From positions 434,001 to 498,000 of the forward strand of contig NZ_JACCAA010000001.1 in NCBI RefSeq assembly GCF_013408415.1: a stretch of DNA of 64,000 bases, given 5' to 3'. Shown here in pieces: positions 1-7,344 of this stretch. The position numbers and the translations under genes are program-made. This stretch comes from Nocardioides daedukensis (GTDB taxonomy: Bacteria; Actinomycetota; Actinomycetes; Propionibacteriales; Nocardioidaceae). The notes below the pieces were generated by a model. The model had not been told where the DNA came from and made no database searches. It saw only the letters and a program-made list of their open reading frames with translations. Every line of letters begins with the position of its first letter. Position 1 is the stretch's first letter.

Positions 1-1
1 C

Positions 2-217
2 GCCGTCCTCACGCCGGGCGGTTTGGCGATCAGCATGGTGGGCCCGCCCGATCCAAGCTTCGCCGCCCAGCTCGGCAAGCCCGTGCTCAAGCCAGTGATG
101 GCCTTGGTGAGCCGCAAGGTACGCGCCAAGGCCAAGAAACACGGTGTCCGCTACGCGTTCTTATTCGTGCAGGGCAACGGCGACCAAGGACTGAGTCAGG
201 GCCGATTCTGCATTTGA
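2..217 (+). pseudogene. 3'-truncated NADP-dependent alcohol dehydrogenase/quinone oxidoreductase (MDR family), also cut by the window edge
   Basis: The reading frame enters from the left edge and gives 71 residues before a stop. LTPGGLAISMVGPPD followed by KKHGVRYAFLF is typical of the C-terminal half of zinc-independent MDR oxidoreductases, near the end of the Rossmann domain. In intact relatives about 50-60 further residues follow, including the conserved stretch that returns to the catalytic domain. Here the match stops at GNGDQ and is replaced by nine unrelated residues. No continuation is visible in the other forward frames downstream, so I infer a deletion or rearrangement rather than a simple frameshift. 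The N-terminus lies outside the window, so pseudogene status is likely but not proven. Confidence 0.55.
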
Positions 218-338
218 TCCCGGAACGCGCCTTGCGTCGGATCCTCCTGACAGGTTGCGCTCGTCGGCACATGACTGGCTGCGCGCACTTCGACAGTGCT
301 GTTGAAGTCCCCGAGGCACATTCACTCTCGCGACGTCC

Positions 339-554
339 TCAGGTGTCGCCGTCGTTGAGTTCTGCTTGCGTCGGTGGTTCGTCAGGTGTCTGCGTCGACT
401 CACGTCGTGTGCTCTCCGGATCGGCGGTGCGCTCCTCGGACTCCTCGAGGATCGTTTCGGCCTGGGCACGGGGATCCTCCGACCCAGCGGCCTTCTCCTC
501 CGGCAGCAACTCGGCGCGGGTGTCGACTCGGTCGTCCTCGGATGGCTTGATCAT
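339..554 (-). CDS. Small acidic conserved hypothetical protein (71 aa)
   Basis: A 71-residue, strongly acidic and hydrophilic protein opening with MIKPSEDDRVDTRAELLPEE. It has no membrane segment, no cysteines and low complexity rich in E, D, R, S and T. Small proteins of this composition recur in actinobacterial genomes, and I believe this is a conserved family, but I cannot name a function. It lies on the same strand as, and 31 bases downstream of, the MerR-family gene and may be co-transcribed with it. Frame and composition favour a real gene over the overlapping antisense frames. Confidence 0.5.
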   Translation of the reverse strand: MIKPSEDDRVDTRAELLPEEKAAGSEDPRAQAETILEESEERTADPESTRRESTQTPDEPPTQAELNDGDT

Positions 555-585
555 CCGTCAAACCTAACAAGAGCTCGCGATCTAC

Positions 586-897
586 TCACGCGTTCCGAAG
601 CGGACCCGCGCTGGCCTCGGACGCCTCGGATACGCGTCGACGAAGATCTCGCACCTCTTGCTCGAGCTCCAGCACCCGCTCGATGCCGGCGAGGTTGAGG
701 CCCTCTTCGAGCAACTCGCGGATTCGCACCAGGCACTCGACGTCTGCGGAGCTGTAGCGGCGTGTGCCGCCTGATGTCCTGGCTGGCTCGATGAGGCCTC
801 GACGTTCGTAGACGCGCAGGTTCTGAATCTGCATGCCGGCCAGGTCGGCCGCCACCGAGATGGTGAACACTGCGAGGTGAGATTGGGGCATTGCCAT
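586..897 (-). CDS. MerR-family repressor, HspR-like, divergent from hsp20
   Basis: A 103-residue protein. An N-terminal MerR helix-turn-helix contains the segment [12 protein letters not shown], followed by a wing with GGTRRYS. A short coiled coil rich in L, E and R ([11 protein letters not shown]) completes it. This size and order match HspR, the MerR-type repressor of heat-shock genes in actinobacteria. I chose the ATG at 897 because AAGGAGG lies four bases upstream; an in-frame ATG at 891 is possible and the ATG at 918 lacks a good site. The gene diverges from hsp20 with a perfect inverted repeat between them, which supports repression of hsp20 and autoregulation. No C-terminal hydrophobic tail is obvious, so HspR orthology rather than another MerR subgroup is inference. 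Confidence 0.75.
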   Translation of the reverse strand: MAMPQSHLAVFTISVAADLAGMQIQNLRVYERRGLIEPARTSGGTRRYSSADVECLVRIRELLEEGLNLAGIERVLELEQEVRDLRRRVSEASEASAGPLRNA

Positions 898-906
898 TGG
901 ACCTCC

Positions 907-967
907 TTGCCCAAACATAAGCCACGTGCTATATAAAACCTATCACCGCCATTACAGGTATGGCGGT
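907..967. promoter_or_regulatory. hsp20 promoter and HAIR-like operator
   Basis: A perfect 8-bp inverted repeat, ACCGCCAT (945-952) and ATGGCGGT (960-967), is separated by exactly 7 bases. HAIR, the HspR-associated inverted repeat, has the same arm-N7-arm geometry but a different sequence. On the + strand TTGCCC (907-912), 17 bases, then TATATA (930-935) form a plausible promoter, placing the repeat at about the transcription start. A MerR protein bound there would block hsp20. The same region must also hold the leftward promoter of the regulator. The repeat is seen directly; promoter and operator roles are inferred. Confidence 0.6.
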
Positions 968-991
968 GAACAAGAGACAGAGGAGGACCCC

Positions 992-1426
992 ATGATGTTG
1001 ATTCGAAACACTGACCCATTCCGCGAATTCGACCGTCTCACCCAGCAGCTCATGGGCAGCACGAACCGTCCTGCCGTGATGCCGTTGGATGCCTGGCGTG
1101 AAGGAGAGACGTTCGTCCTCGAGTTCGACCTTCCCGGAGTGAACATCGACTCCATCGACCTGGACGTCGAGCGCAACGTGCTCACCGTCCGCGCCGAGCG
1201 GCCGGCGCGCAACGGCGACTGGGAGATGCTCGCCTCCGAACGCAGCAAGGGCGCCTTCAGTCGCCAGCTGGTGTTGGGTGACAACCTGGACCTCGACCGA
1301 ATCGAGGCGTCCTATGACGCCGGCGTGCTCCGCCTCACCATCCCGGTGGCTGAGAAGGCGCGTCCCCGCAAGATCCAGATCTCATCGGTCAGCCAAGGCG
1401 AGGAGCGCACTGCCATCGAGGCCTGA
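992..1426 (+). CDS. Hsp20/alpha-crystallin family small heat shock protein
   Basis: A 144-residue small heat shock protein, an ATP-independent holdase that binds unfolding proteins in the cytoplasm. The alpha-crystallin domain spans about residues 33-125. It contains [10 protein letters not shown] (41-50) and the family signature GVLRLTIPV (111-119). The C-terminal tail is short and lacks a clear I-x-I motif apart from IQI after the domain. The ATG at 992 follows AGAGGAGG with good spacing; the adjacent in-frame ATG at 995 is an alternative. It is divergent from an HspR-like repressor with an operator-like repeat at the promoter, so heat or unfolding stress control is likely. Confidence 0.93.
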   Translation: MMLIRNTDPFREFDRLTQQLMGSTNRPAVMPLDAWREGETFVLEFDLPGVNIDSIDLDVERNVLTVRAERPARNGDWEMLASERSKGAFSRQLVLGDNLDLDRIEASYDAGVLRLTIPVAEKARPRKIQISSVSQGEERTAIEA

Positions 1427-1448
1427 CGGCCGATCTGCCGGGCGCATC

Positions 1449-1480
1449 GTGGGGTCGCGGCCCTCGGGCTGCGACCCCAC
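1449..1480 (+). terminator. Hairpin terminator after hsp20
   Basis: GTGGGGTCGC (1449-1458) pairs perfectly with GCGACCCCAC (1471-1480), and the 12-base interior can extend the stem. It lies 22 bases after the hsp20 stop. There is no T tract, which is usual for actinobacterial terminators. The remainder of the gap to 1588 shows a second weak stem (GGGGACC at 1502 with GGTCCCC at 1518) and nothing coding. Confidence 0.6.
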
Positions 1481-1588
1481 GTCGTCCCCGCACATTTGCC
1501 AGGGGACCACGCGACGAGGTCCCCACTGCTGTTTCCGAGTTCCGGGACCTCCCAACCGGGCCGGAGGCCTGAAGGCTAGTGTGCCAAC

Positions 1589-2278
1589 GTGCCACTGCTC
1601 CGGACTCTGTTGAGCCCCACCTTCCACGGCGTACGTCGTGCGCTTGAGTGGGTTGGTGAGATCACCCCCGGAACCCGGGCCGCGGGCCGCTTCGGATCCT
1701 TCGGTGAAGCCAGTCTGATCGGTTTCCCCCAGGCTACGATCATGGGTGAGCGGTCGATCCACATCGGCCGCGAGACCCTGATCGGCCGCCAGTGCACACT
1801 GACGGTGGGATATGGACCCGACGCTCCCGTCCTCCCCGAGTACGGCCTGATCATCGGTGACAGGTGCGTTGTCGGCGCGTTCAGCACCCTCACCGCCCAC
1901 GAGGGCATAGAGGTGGGCGACGACGTCTGGTTCGGACAAGGGGTCTTCGTCTCCGACGCGAGCCACGGCTACCAGGATCCTGACGAGCCGATCGGGCAGC
2001 AGATGGGCGCCCACCAACCCGTCTCCATCGGCTCCGGATCATGGATCGGTCATCGCGCGATGATCCTTCCCGGAAGTCGGATCGGTCGCAACGTCGTGGT
2101 CGGAGCCGGATCCGTCGTCCGCGGCGAGATCCCTGACCACGCGGTGGTGGCCGGGATACCTGCGCGTGTGCTGCGCACGTTCGAACCCGGGGTCGGATGG
2201 GTCAATGGCTCCGGAGACATCCGCCCGATCCTCACCACCGAGGAACTGCTGCGACGACTGACTGCCGGAACCCCATGA
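1589..2278 (+). CDS. Left-handed beta-helix (hexapeptide repeat) acyltransferase
   Basis: A 229-residue protein with repeated hexapeptide-type turns (IHIGRETLIG, VEVGDDVWFGQG-like, VSIGSGSWIG, SRIGRNVVVGAGS). These form the left-handed beta-helix of the NodL/LacA/maltose O-acetyltransferase group. DASHGYQD carries the histidine expected near the catalytic site, and the ending AVVAGIPARVLRTF is the usual cap. The likely reaction is acetyl transfer from acetyl-CoA to a sugar hydroxyl or amino group; the acceptor is unknown. The GTG start at 1589 is the first in frame. Its stop overlaps the ATG of the following transporter gene, so the two are probably translated together, which suggests a shared glycan or lipid-sugar role. 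Confidence 0.8.
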   Translation: MPLLRTLLSPTFHGVRRALEWVGEITPGTRAAGRFGSFGEASLIGFPQATIMGERSIHIGRETLIGRQCTLTVGYGPDAPVLPEYGLIIGDRCVVGAFSTLTAHEGIEVGDDVWFGQGVFVSDASHGYQDPDEPIGQQMGAHQPVSIGSGSWIGHRAMILPGSRIGRNVVVGAGSVVRGEIPDHAVVAGIPARVLRTFEPGVGWVNGSGDIRPILTTEELLRRLTAGTP

Positions 2279-4266
2279 GCCCTTCAGCGGAAGCGAGCGA
2301 ACCCGCCGCATCCCGGACCGGGGTCGTCATCCTGACCCTGTCCCTGGCCGGCATGCTTGCGGCCCTGCAACAGACGCTGGTCGTGCCAATGCTGCCGGAG
2401 GTCCCGGGCATCTTCGGGGTCAGCACCGACTCGGGCACCTGGATGGTGACCGTCACCCTGCTCACCGGCGCGGTGGCGACGCCGATCGTGTCGCGGATGG
2501 CCGACATGTATGGCAAGCGTCGGATGATCATCTGGACGATGGTCACGATGATCCTCGGCTCCTTGTTGCTGGCCCTGTCGACCTCGTTCGCGCTGGCCGT
2601 CACCGGTCGAGCCCTGCAAGGGGTGGCCTCCGCGTTGATCCCAGTCGGGATCTCGATCATGCGCGACGAGCTGCCGAGTGAGCGTGTCGGGTTCGGCGTC
2701 GCACTGATGAGCGCGACCCTCGGCATCGGTAGCGCGATGGGACTGCCGCTGTCAGGAGTCCTCTACAAGCACTTCGGATGGCACTCCCTGTTCTGGGTCT
2801 CTGCTGCAGTCGGCGCTGCCGTCCTGGTCTGCGTCGTGCTGCTGGTGGGAGAGTCCAAGGTGAAGACACCCGGACGGTTCGACCTGCTCGGCGCCTTGAT
2901 CCTCTCCGCGGCCCTGACCTCCTTCCTGCTCGCCGTCTCCAAGGGCAGCACATGGGGCTGGATCAGCCTGCCGGTCCTGCTGCTGTTCGTGGCCAGCGTG
3001 GTGCTGATGATGATCTGGTTCCCCTACGAGCTCCGGGTCAGCGACGCGATGGTCGATCTGCGTACGACGGCCCGCCGACCGGTCCTGCTGACCAACGTGG
3101 CCTCTGTCCTGATCGCCCTCGCGATGTATGTGAACATGCTGCTCACGGTGACGCTGCTGGAACTGCCTCGCGGCACGGGGCACGGTCTCGGGCTCGAAGT
3201 CAGCGCTGCTGGACTGGCCATGGTGCCGACCGGGTTGATCATGGTCGTGCTCTCCCCGTTCTCCGGGATGATCCTCAACAAGTGGGGTGGCCGCCTGACC
3301 ATGGCTGCAGGCGCCGCGATCATGAGCGTCAGCTATCTGCTGCGGATCCCGTTCTCCCACGACGTCACCCAAGTGATCATCGGGTCGTCGCTGGTCGGTC
3401 TGGGGACCGCACTGTGCTTCGCCGCGATGCCGATGCTGATCATGGCCTCCGTGCCGATCACCGAGACCGCGGCAGCCAATGGCATCAACTCCCTGATGCG
3501 CGCGATCGGGGGAGCAACCTCGAGCGCCGTCTTTGCCGCGGTGCTCGCCTCAATGACGGTGTCGTTCGGCGGCGAGAACGTGCCCACCCGCGGCGCCTTC
3601 GACCTGATGTTCGTGCTCTGCTCAGTTGCCACCGCCGTGGCCGTCGGAGTCACCTGGCTGATCCCGGTACGAGTGCGCGAGGGACAGCGCATCTCCGACA
3701 AGGTCGTGCCGCCGGGCCGCACGAGTGCCGAGACCGTCGTTCGGGGGATCCTGCGAATCGGGGGCGAGGCACCTCGCCAGACCGCTGCCATCGTGACCGT
3801 GACCCAGGTCGACGGCACCCCCGTCGATTGGGCACGCTGCGATCAGGAGGGTGGGTATTCGGTCGCGCTGCCCGGTCCCGGTCGCTATGTCATCGTCGGC
3901 AACGCCCGCGGCTGGGCGCCACACGCACAGTGCGCGGACCTCGGCGACGGCACTGCTCTTGAGCACGTGTCCCTGACCCAGGAACTGACGATCGCCGGCA
4001 CGGTCACCAATGGGGGTGTGCCGGTCAGTGAGGCGATGGTGGCGCTGCATCACGGTGCCGGTGACTTCGTCGGCTCGGTGAAGACGGACTGGCAGGGGCG
4101 CTATCGTTTCCCGCTGCCGCCTGCCGGGCCGTACGTCGTGACAGCTGCGGACCCCAACACATCGCTGGCCGTGTCGCGCAAGGTCACCGCGACGGCCGAG
4201 CGCATGGTCACGGACCTCGATCTGACGACAGGAAGGGTGAACCGCCCGGCTAGGGTGGTGAAGTGA
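2275..4266 (+). CDS. MFS transporter (14-TM drug/export type) with C-terminal carboxypeptidase-regulatory-like domains
   Basis: A 663-residue protein. Residues 1 to about 470 form an MFS permease of the DHA2 type, with the loop signature RMADMYGKRR and the motif-C-like GSAMGLPLSG. After the last membrane segment (ending near LIPVRVREG) come about 180 soluble residues with two repeats of the carboxypeptidase regulatory-like fold: DGTPVDWARCDQEGGYSVAL and, later, GGVPVSEAMVAL with DWQGRYRFPLPPAGPY. In this fusion the transthyretin-like beta-sandwich pair is attached to an exporter; its side of the membrane depends on topology. The ATG overlaps the stop of the acetyltransferase and its own stop overlaps the gpgS start, so it belongs to a translationally coupled run. 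The substrate is unknown. Confidence 0.85.
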   Translation: MSPSAEASEPAASRTGVVILTLSLAGMLAALQQTLVVPMLPEVPGIFGVSTDSGTWMVTVTLLTGAVATPIVSRMADMYGKRRMIIWTMVTMILGSLLLALSTSFALAVTGRALQGVASALIPVGISIMRDELPSERVGFGVALMSATLGIGSAMGLPLSGVLYKHFGWHSLFWVSAAVGAAVLVCVVLLVGESKVKTPGRFDLLGALILSAALTSFLLAVSKGSTWGWISLPVLLLFVASVVLMMIWFPYELRVSDAMVDLRTTARRPVLLTNVASVLIALAMYVNMLLTVTLLELPRGTGHGLGLEVSAAGLAMVPTGLIMVVLSPFSGMILNKWGGRLTMAAGAAIMSVSYLLRIPFSHDVTQVIIGSSLVGLGTALCFAAMPMLIMASVPITETAAANGINSLMRAIGGATSSAVFAAVLASMTVSFGGENVPTRGAFDLMFVLCSVATAVAVGVTWLIPVRVREGQRISDKVVPPGRTSAETVVRGILRIGGEAPRQTAAIVTVTQVDGTPVDWARCDQEGGYSVALPGPGRYVIVGNARGWAPHAQCADLGDGTALEHVSLTQELTIAGTVTNGGVPVSEAMVALHHGAGDFVGSVKTDWQGRYRFPLPPAGPYVVTAADPNTSLAVSRKVTATAERMVTDLDLTTGRVNRPARVVK

Positions 4267-5198
4267 CTCAGGACTGGTTCTCGCGGCGCACGCATCGCTG
4301 GCAGGACTGGACACTTGAGTCCCTGGTCGAGGCCCGACGGGTGTCCGGCACCTCGGTCAGCCTGGTGGTTCCGGCCCGCAACGAGGCCGCCACCGTGGGC
4401 GACGTGGTGGCACGCGTGCGGGAGCAACTGATGGACACCGCCCACCTCCTCGACGAGATCGTGGTGATCGACTCCGACTCCACGGACGCGACCGCCGCCG
4501 TGGCCCACGACGCCGGAGCGGTCGTGCACCGAGCCAAGGACATCCGCCCCGATCTCGGCTCGGTGCCGGGCAAGGGCGAGGCGATGTGGAAGTCCCTGTT
4601 CGTCACCCGCGGCGACCTGGTCGTCTTCATCGACGCCGACCTGGTCGACTGGGACACCCACTTCGTGCCGGGACTGCTCGGCCCGTTGCTGAGTGACCCG
4701 TCGGTGTCGTTGGTCAAGGGGTTCTATGAGCGGCCGATGCTCGACGAGTCGGACCCGGCGCGCACCTTCGAGGGCGGGCGCGTCACCGAGCTGGTGGCGC
4801 GACCGCTGATCGCGCTGCTCTTCCCCGAGCTGGGCGGTCTGGTCCAGCCGTTGGCCGGCGAGTGGGCGATTCGCCGATCCCTGTTCGAGTCGCTCTCGGT
4901 GCCGACCGGATATGCGGTGGAGCTGGCCGCACTGGTCGACACCGCCCGCTCGGAGGGCGTCGACGCGATCGCCCAGGTCGACCTCGGCCGTCGGGCGCAC
5001 CGCCACCAGTCCCTGCACGACCTCGGCGCGATGGCGACCCAGATCGTTGCTGCGGCCCACCGCAGGACCGGTGCCGCCCCGGACGATTCGATCACCCTGC
5101 GCCAGTACGCCGGGTCCGCTGGGCGGATCACGCCCGCGCCACGCGTCGTACCCACCCTGGAACGTCCCCCCGCCCGATCCATCGGAGAGCCTGCATGA
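4263..5198 (+). CDS. gpgS: Glucosyl-3-phosphoglycerate synthase
   Basis: A 311-residue GT81-type glycosyltransferase. It transfers glucose from an NDP-glucose donor to 3-phosphoglycerate, the first step towards glucosylglycerate and, in mycobacteria, methylglucose lipopolysaccharides. The N-terminal nucleotide-sugar site VVPARNEAATV lies at about residues 35-45, PGKGEAMWK at 102-110 (3-phosphoglycerate loop region) and the metal-binding DAD at 124-126. The acceptor-side segment PLAGEWAIRR and the conserved histidines of RRAHRHQS follow. The GTG start overlaps the preceding stop. The next gene is a folP2-like gene; Rv1208 (gpgS) and Rv1207 (folP2) are also neighbours in M. tuberculosis, which strengthens the call. 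Confidence 0.93.
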   Translation: MTQDWFSRRTHRWQDWTLESLVEARRVSGTSVSLVVPARNEAATVGDVVARVREQLMDTAHLLDEIVVIDSDSTDATAAVAHDAGAVVHRAKDIRPDLGSVPGKGEAMWKSLFVTRGDLVVFIDADLVDWDTHFVPGLLGPLLSDPSVSLVKGFYERPMLDESDPARTFEGGRVTELVARPLIALLFPELGGLVQPLAGEWAIRRSLFESLSVPTGYAVELAALVDTARSEGVDAIAQVDLGRRAHRHQSLHDLGAMATQIVAAAHRRTGAAPDDSITLRQYAGSAGRITPAPRVVPTLERPPARSIGEPA

Positions 5199-6058
5199 CC
5201 CTGAAGTTGGGCCGCCACAGTTTCGACGACAGCGCCACCCTGATGATGGCGATCGTGAATCGCACCCCCGACTCGTTCTATGACAAGGGCGCCACCTGGG
5301 CGGAGGACAAGGCCTTCGACCGAGTCGCGCAGGTCGTCGACCAGGGTGCCGAGATCGTCGACATCGGTGGCATCAAGGCAGCCCCGGGTGCCGAGATTGA
5401 CGCAGAGGAAGAACGGCGTAGGGTGGTCGACTTCGTGGCCCGCGTGCGCGCGGCATACCCCCGCCTGGTGATCAGTGTCGACACCTGGCGGGCCTCTGTT
5501 GGTCGTGCCGTGTGTGAAGCAGGCGCCGACGTGCTCAACGACGCCTGGGGTGGACATGACCCCGAGCTCGCACAGGTGGCGGCCGACTTCGACGCGGCCT
5601 TGGTCTGCACGCACACCGGCGGCGTGACTCCGCGGACCCGCCCGCACCGCGTCGAGTACGTCGATGTGGTCGCGGACGCCATCCGACACACCGTCGGCGA
5701 AGCCGAACGCGCCATCGGTCTGGGCGTCGACCGGGACAGCGTGATCATCGATCCTGCCCACGACTTCGGCAAGAACACCTTCCACTCGCTCGAGGTGACC
5801 CGTCGGCTCGGTGAGATGGTCGCGACCGGCCACCCGGTCCTGGTTTCCCTGTCCAACAAGGATTTCGTCGGCGAGACCCTTGACCTCCCAGTGGGGGAGC
5901 GCCTCACCGGAACCCTCGCCGCCACGGCTGTCTGTGCGCTGGCAGGCGCCCGCATCTATCGGGTCCATGAGGTGGTCGAGACCCGACAGGTGGTCGACAT
6001 GGTCGCGACCATCGCCGGGCGTCGCCCTCCGACGCGCGCGATCAGGGGGCTCGCATGA
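5195..6058 (+). CDS. FolP2-like dihydropteroate synthase homologue
   Basis: A 287-residue TIM-barrel pterin-binding protein. AIVNRTPDSFYD (19-30) and the later DPAHDFGKN are pterin-site segments. The loop that reads GGESTRPG in true dihydropteroate synthases reads GGIKAAPG here (58-65), so the Ser-Thr-Arg part of the usual active-site loop is missing. The M. tuberculosis paralogue FolP2 (Rv1207) is reported to lack dihydropteroate synthase activity and also sits beside gpgS. I therefore infer a non-folate role tied to glucosylglycerate or polysaccharide metabolism rather than folate synthesis. The ATG overlaps the gpgS stop (ATGA) and its own stop overlaps the next start. Confidence 0.85.
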   Translation: MTLKLGRHSFDDSATLMMAIVNRTPDSFYDKGATWAEDKAFDRVAQVVDQGAEIVDIGGIKAAPGAEIDAEEERRRVVDFVARVRAAYPRLVISVDTWRASVGRAVCEAGADVLNDAWGGHDPELAQVAADFDAALVCTHTGGVTPRTRPHRVEYVDVVADAIRHTVGEAERAIGLGVDRDSVIIDPAHDFGKNTFHSLEVTRRLGEMVATGHPVLVSLSNKDFVGETLDLPVGERLTGTLAATAVCALAGARIYRVHEVVETRQVVDMVATIAGRRPPTRAIRGLA

Positions 6059-6591
6059 CCGACGTCGTCATCGTCCCGCCCGTCCCGGCCCTGCTGCCCG
6101 AACATGCCGGTCTCGTCGACCCGGTCGCGGAACTTCGCACGGCGTGCCTCTCGGCGCTGGGAAGCCTGGCCGGTCGATCACCGTCCAGGATCGAGGTGCT
6201 GGCGGACTCCGACCTCGGCCAGCGGGTGGCCGCCTCGCTGCTCGACGCAGTCGGCTTCGCGGGAACCATCGTGGCGGTGGACCCGCAGGTCGCCACCGAC
6301 GCGAGCGCGGTGGTGGTCGTCGCGAACGGCAGTGCCCGCCGGGGCGAGAAGGCACCGGGCCACCTCGATGAGCGCTCCTTCGACTTCGACGCCGGGATCG
6401 ACAAGGCGTTGCGCGATGGGGACGGGACCGCGCTGACTGCTGTGGACGCTGCCCTGGCAGTCGACCTTCTTGCCGATGGCATCTCGGCTCTCACCGCCTT
6501 GGGACGACTCGTCCCCGCGGCGAACGACGTGGACGTGCTGTATGCGGACGACCCCTTCGGAGTGAGCTATTGGGTGGTGAGCTGGCGGTGA
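6055..6591 (+). CDS. Class III extradiol dioxygenase subunit B-like domain protein
   Basis: A 178-residue soluble protein beginning VVIVPPVPALLPEHAG, which resembles the actinobacterial family annotated as having a class III extradiol ring-cleavage dioxygenase subunit B-like domain. The characteristic start with hydrophobic residues, PPVPALLP and a later LADGISALTALGRL fit that family. The histidine-rich iron site of real dioxygenases is not apparent, so enzymatic ring cleavage is doubtful and no substrate can be named. It overlaps both neighbours by four bases, so it is part of the same coupled operon as gpgS and the pyrimidine-reductase-like gene. Confidence 0.6.
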   Translation: MTDVVIVPPVPALLPEHAGLVDPVAELRTACLSALGSLAGRSPSRIEVLADSDLGQRVAASLLDAVGFAGTIVAVDPQVATDASAVVVVANGSARRGEKAPGHLDERSFDFDAGIDKALRDGDGTALTAVDAALAVDLLADGISALTALGRLVPAANDVDVLYADDPFGVSYWVVSWR

Positions 6592-7280
6592 GGATCCTGG
6601 TGGACAAGGTCGCCGGGTTGGCGCCGGTCGCGGACGCCACCGATGATCAGCTGCGATCCGTATATGCAGTGCCGCGCCTGCCGTGGCTGCGGGTGAACTT
6701 CGTGGAGACCATCGACGGCGCGGCGACCGGCGAGTCGGGCAAGTCCGGGTCCATCAACAACGCCGCCGATAAACGGATCTTCGACCAGCTTCGAGCACAG
6801 GCCGACGTGATCGTCATTGGTGCCGGCACCGCGCGGGTCGAGGGCTACAAACCAGCTGACAAGCCAATTGTGGTCGTCACCTCCAGTGGCCGAGTGCCTG
6901 AGTCACTCGTCGGCGCACCTGCGGGCAGCGTTCTGGTCGCCACCCATGCGCAATCGTCGGGTCTTGCCGCGTTGCGGAGCGAACTGGGCGAGGACAACGT
7001 CCTGGTGTTGGGGGAGAGCGCTGTCGACCTCGGCGCGCTGAAGACCGCGCTGGCCGATCGGGGTTTTGCGAACCTGCTCAGCGAAGGCGGGCCCACGCTG
7101 TTCAGCGACATGCTTGCGGCCGGCGTGGTCGACGAGGTGTGCACCACGACAGTTCCGCGTCTTGTGGGTGGGGAGTACATCCGGATCGCGCACGGCCCGG
7201 TGCTCGATGTGGACCTGTCTCTGGCGACCCTGCTTGAGGAGGACGGGACTCTGATCGGGCGTTGGTTCGTCGGGCGCTGA
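6588..7280 (+). CDS. RibD C-terminal-domain (pyrimidine reductase family) protein
   Basis: A 230-residue stand-alone reductase domain of the RibD-C/DHFR-like fold. Conserved segments are RVNFVETIDGAATG, DQLRAQADVIVIGAGTAR and NLLSEGGPTLFSDML, the last being the NADPH-binding signature of the family. Homologues reduce the ribosyl group of aminopyrimidine in riboflavin synthesis or act on related pyrimidines. With no deaminase domain and no rib genes nearby, the real substrate is uncertain. GTG at 6588 is preferred because it overlaps the preceding stop (GTGA) as the other junctions in this operon do. Confidence 0.8.
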   Translation: MRILVDKVAGLAPVADATDDQLRSVYAVPRLPWLRVNFVETIDGAATGESGKSGSINNAADKRIFDQLRAQADVIVIGAGTARVEGYKPADKPIVVVTSSGRVPESLVGAPAGSVLVATHAQSSGLAALRSELGEDNVLVLGESAVDLGALKTALADRGFANLLSEGGPTLFSDMLAAGVVDEVCTTTVPRLVGGEYIRIAHGPVLDVDLSLATLLEEDGTLIGRWFVGR

Positions 7281-7344
7281 AGATTCTCCACAGATCGTTT
7301 CGGGGGTCTGGACCCTGACGGTCGAAAGAGATAGACTCGAACGC

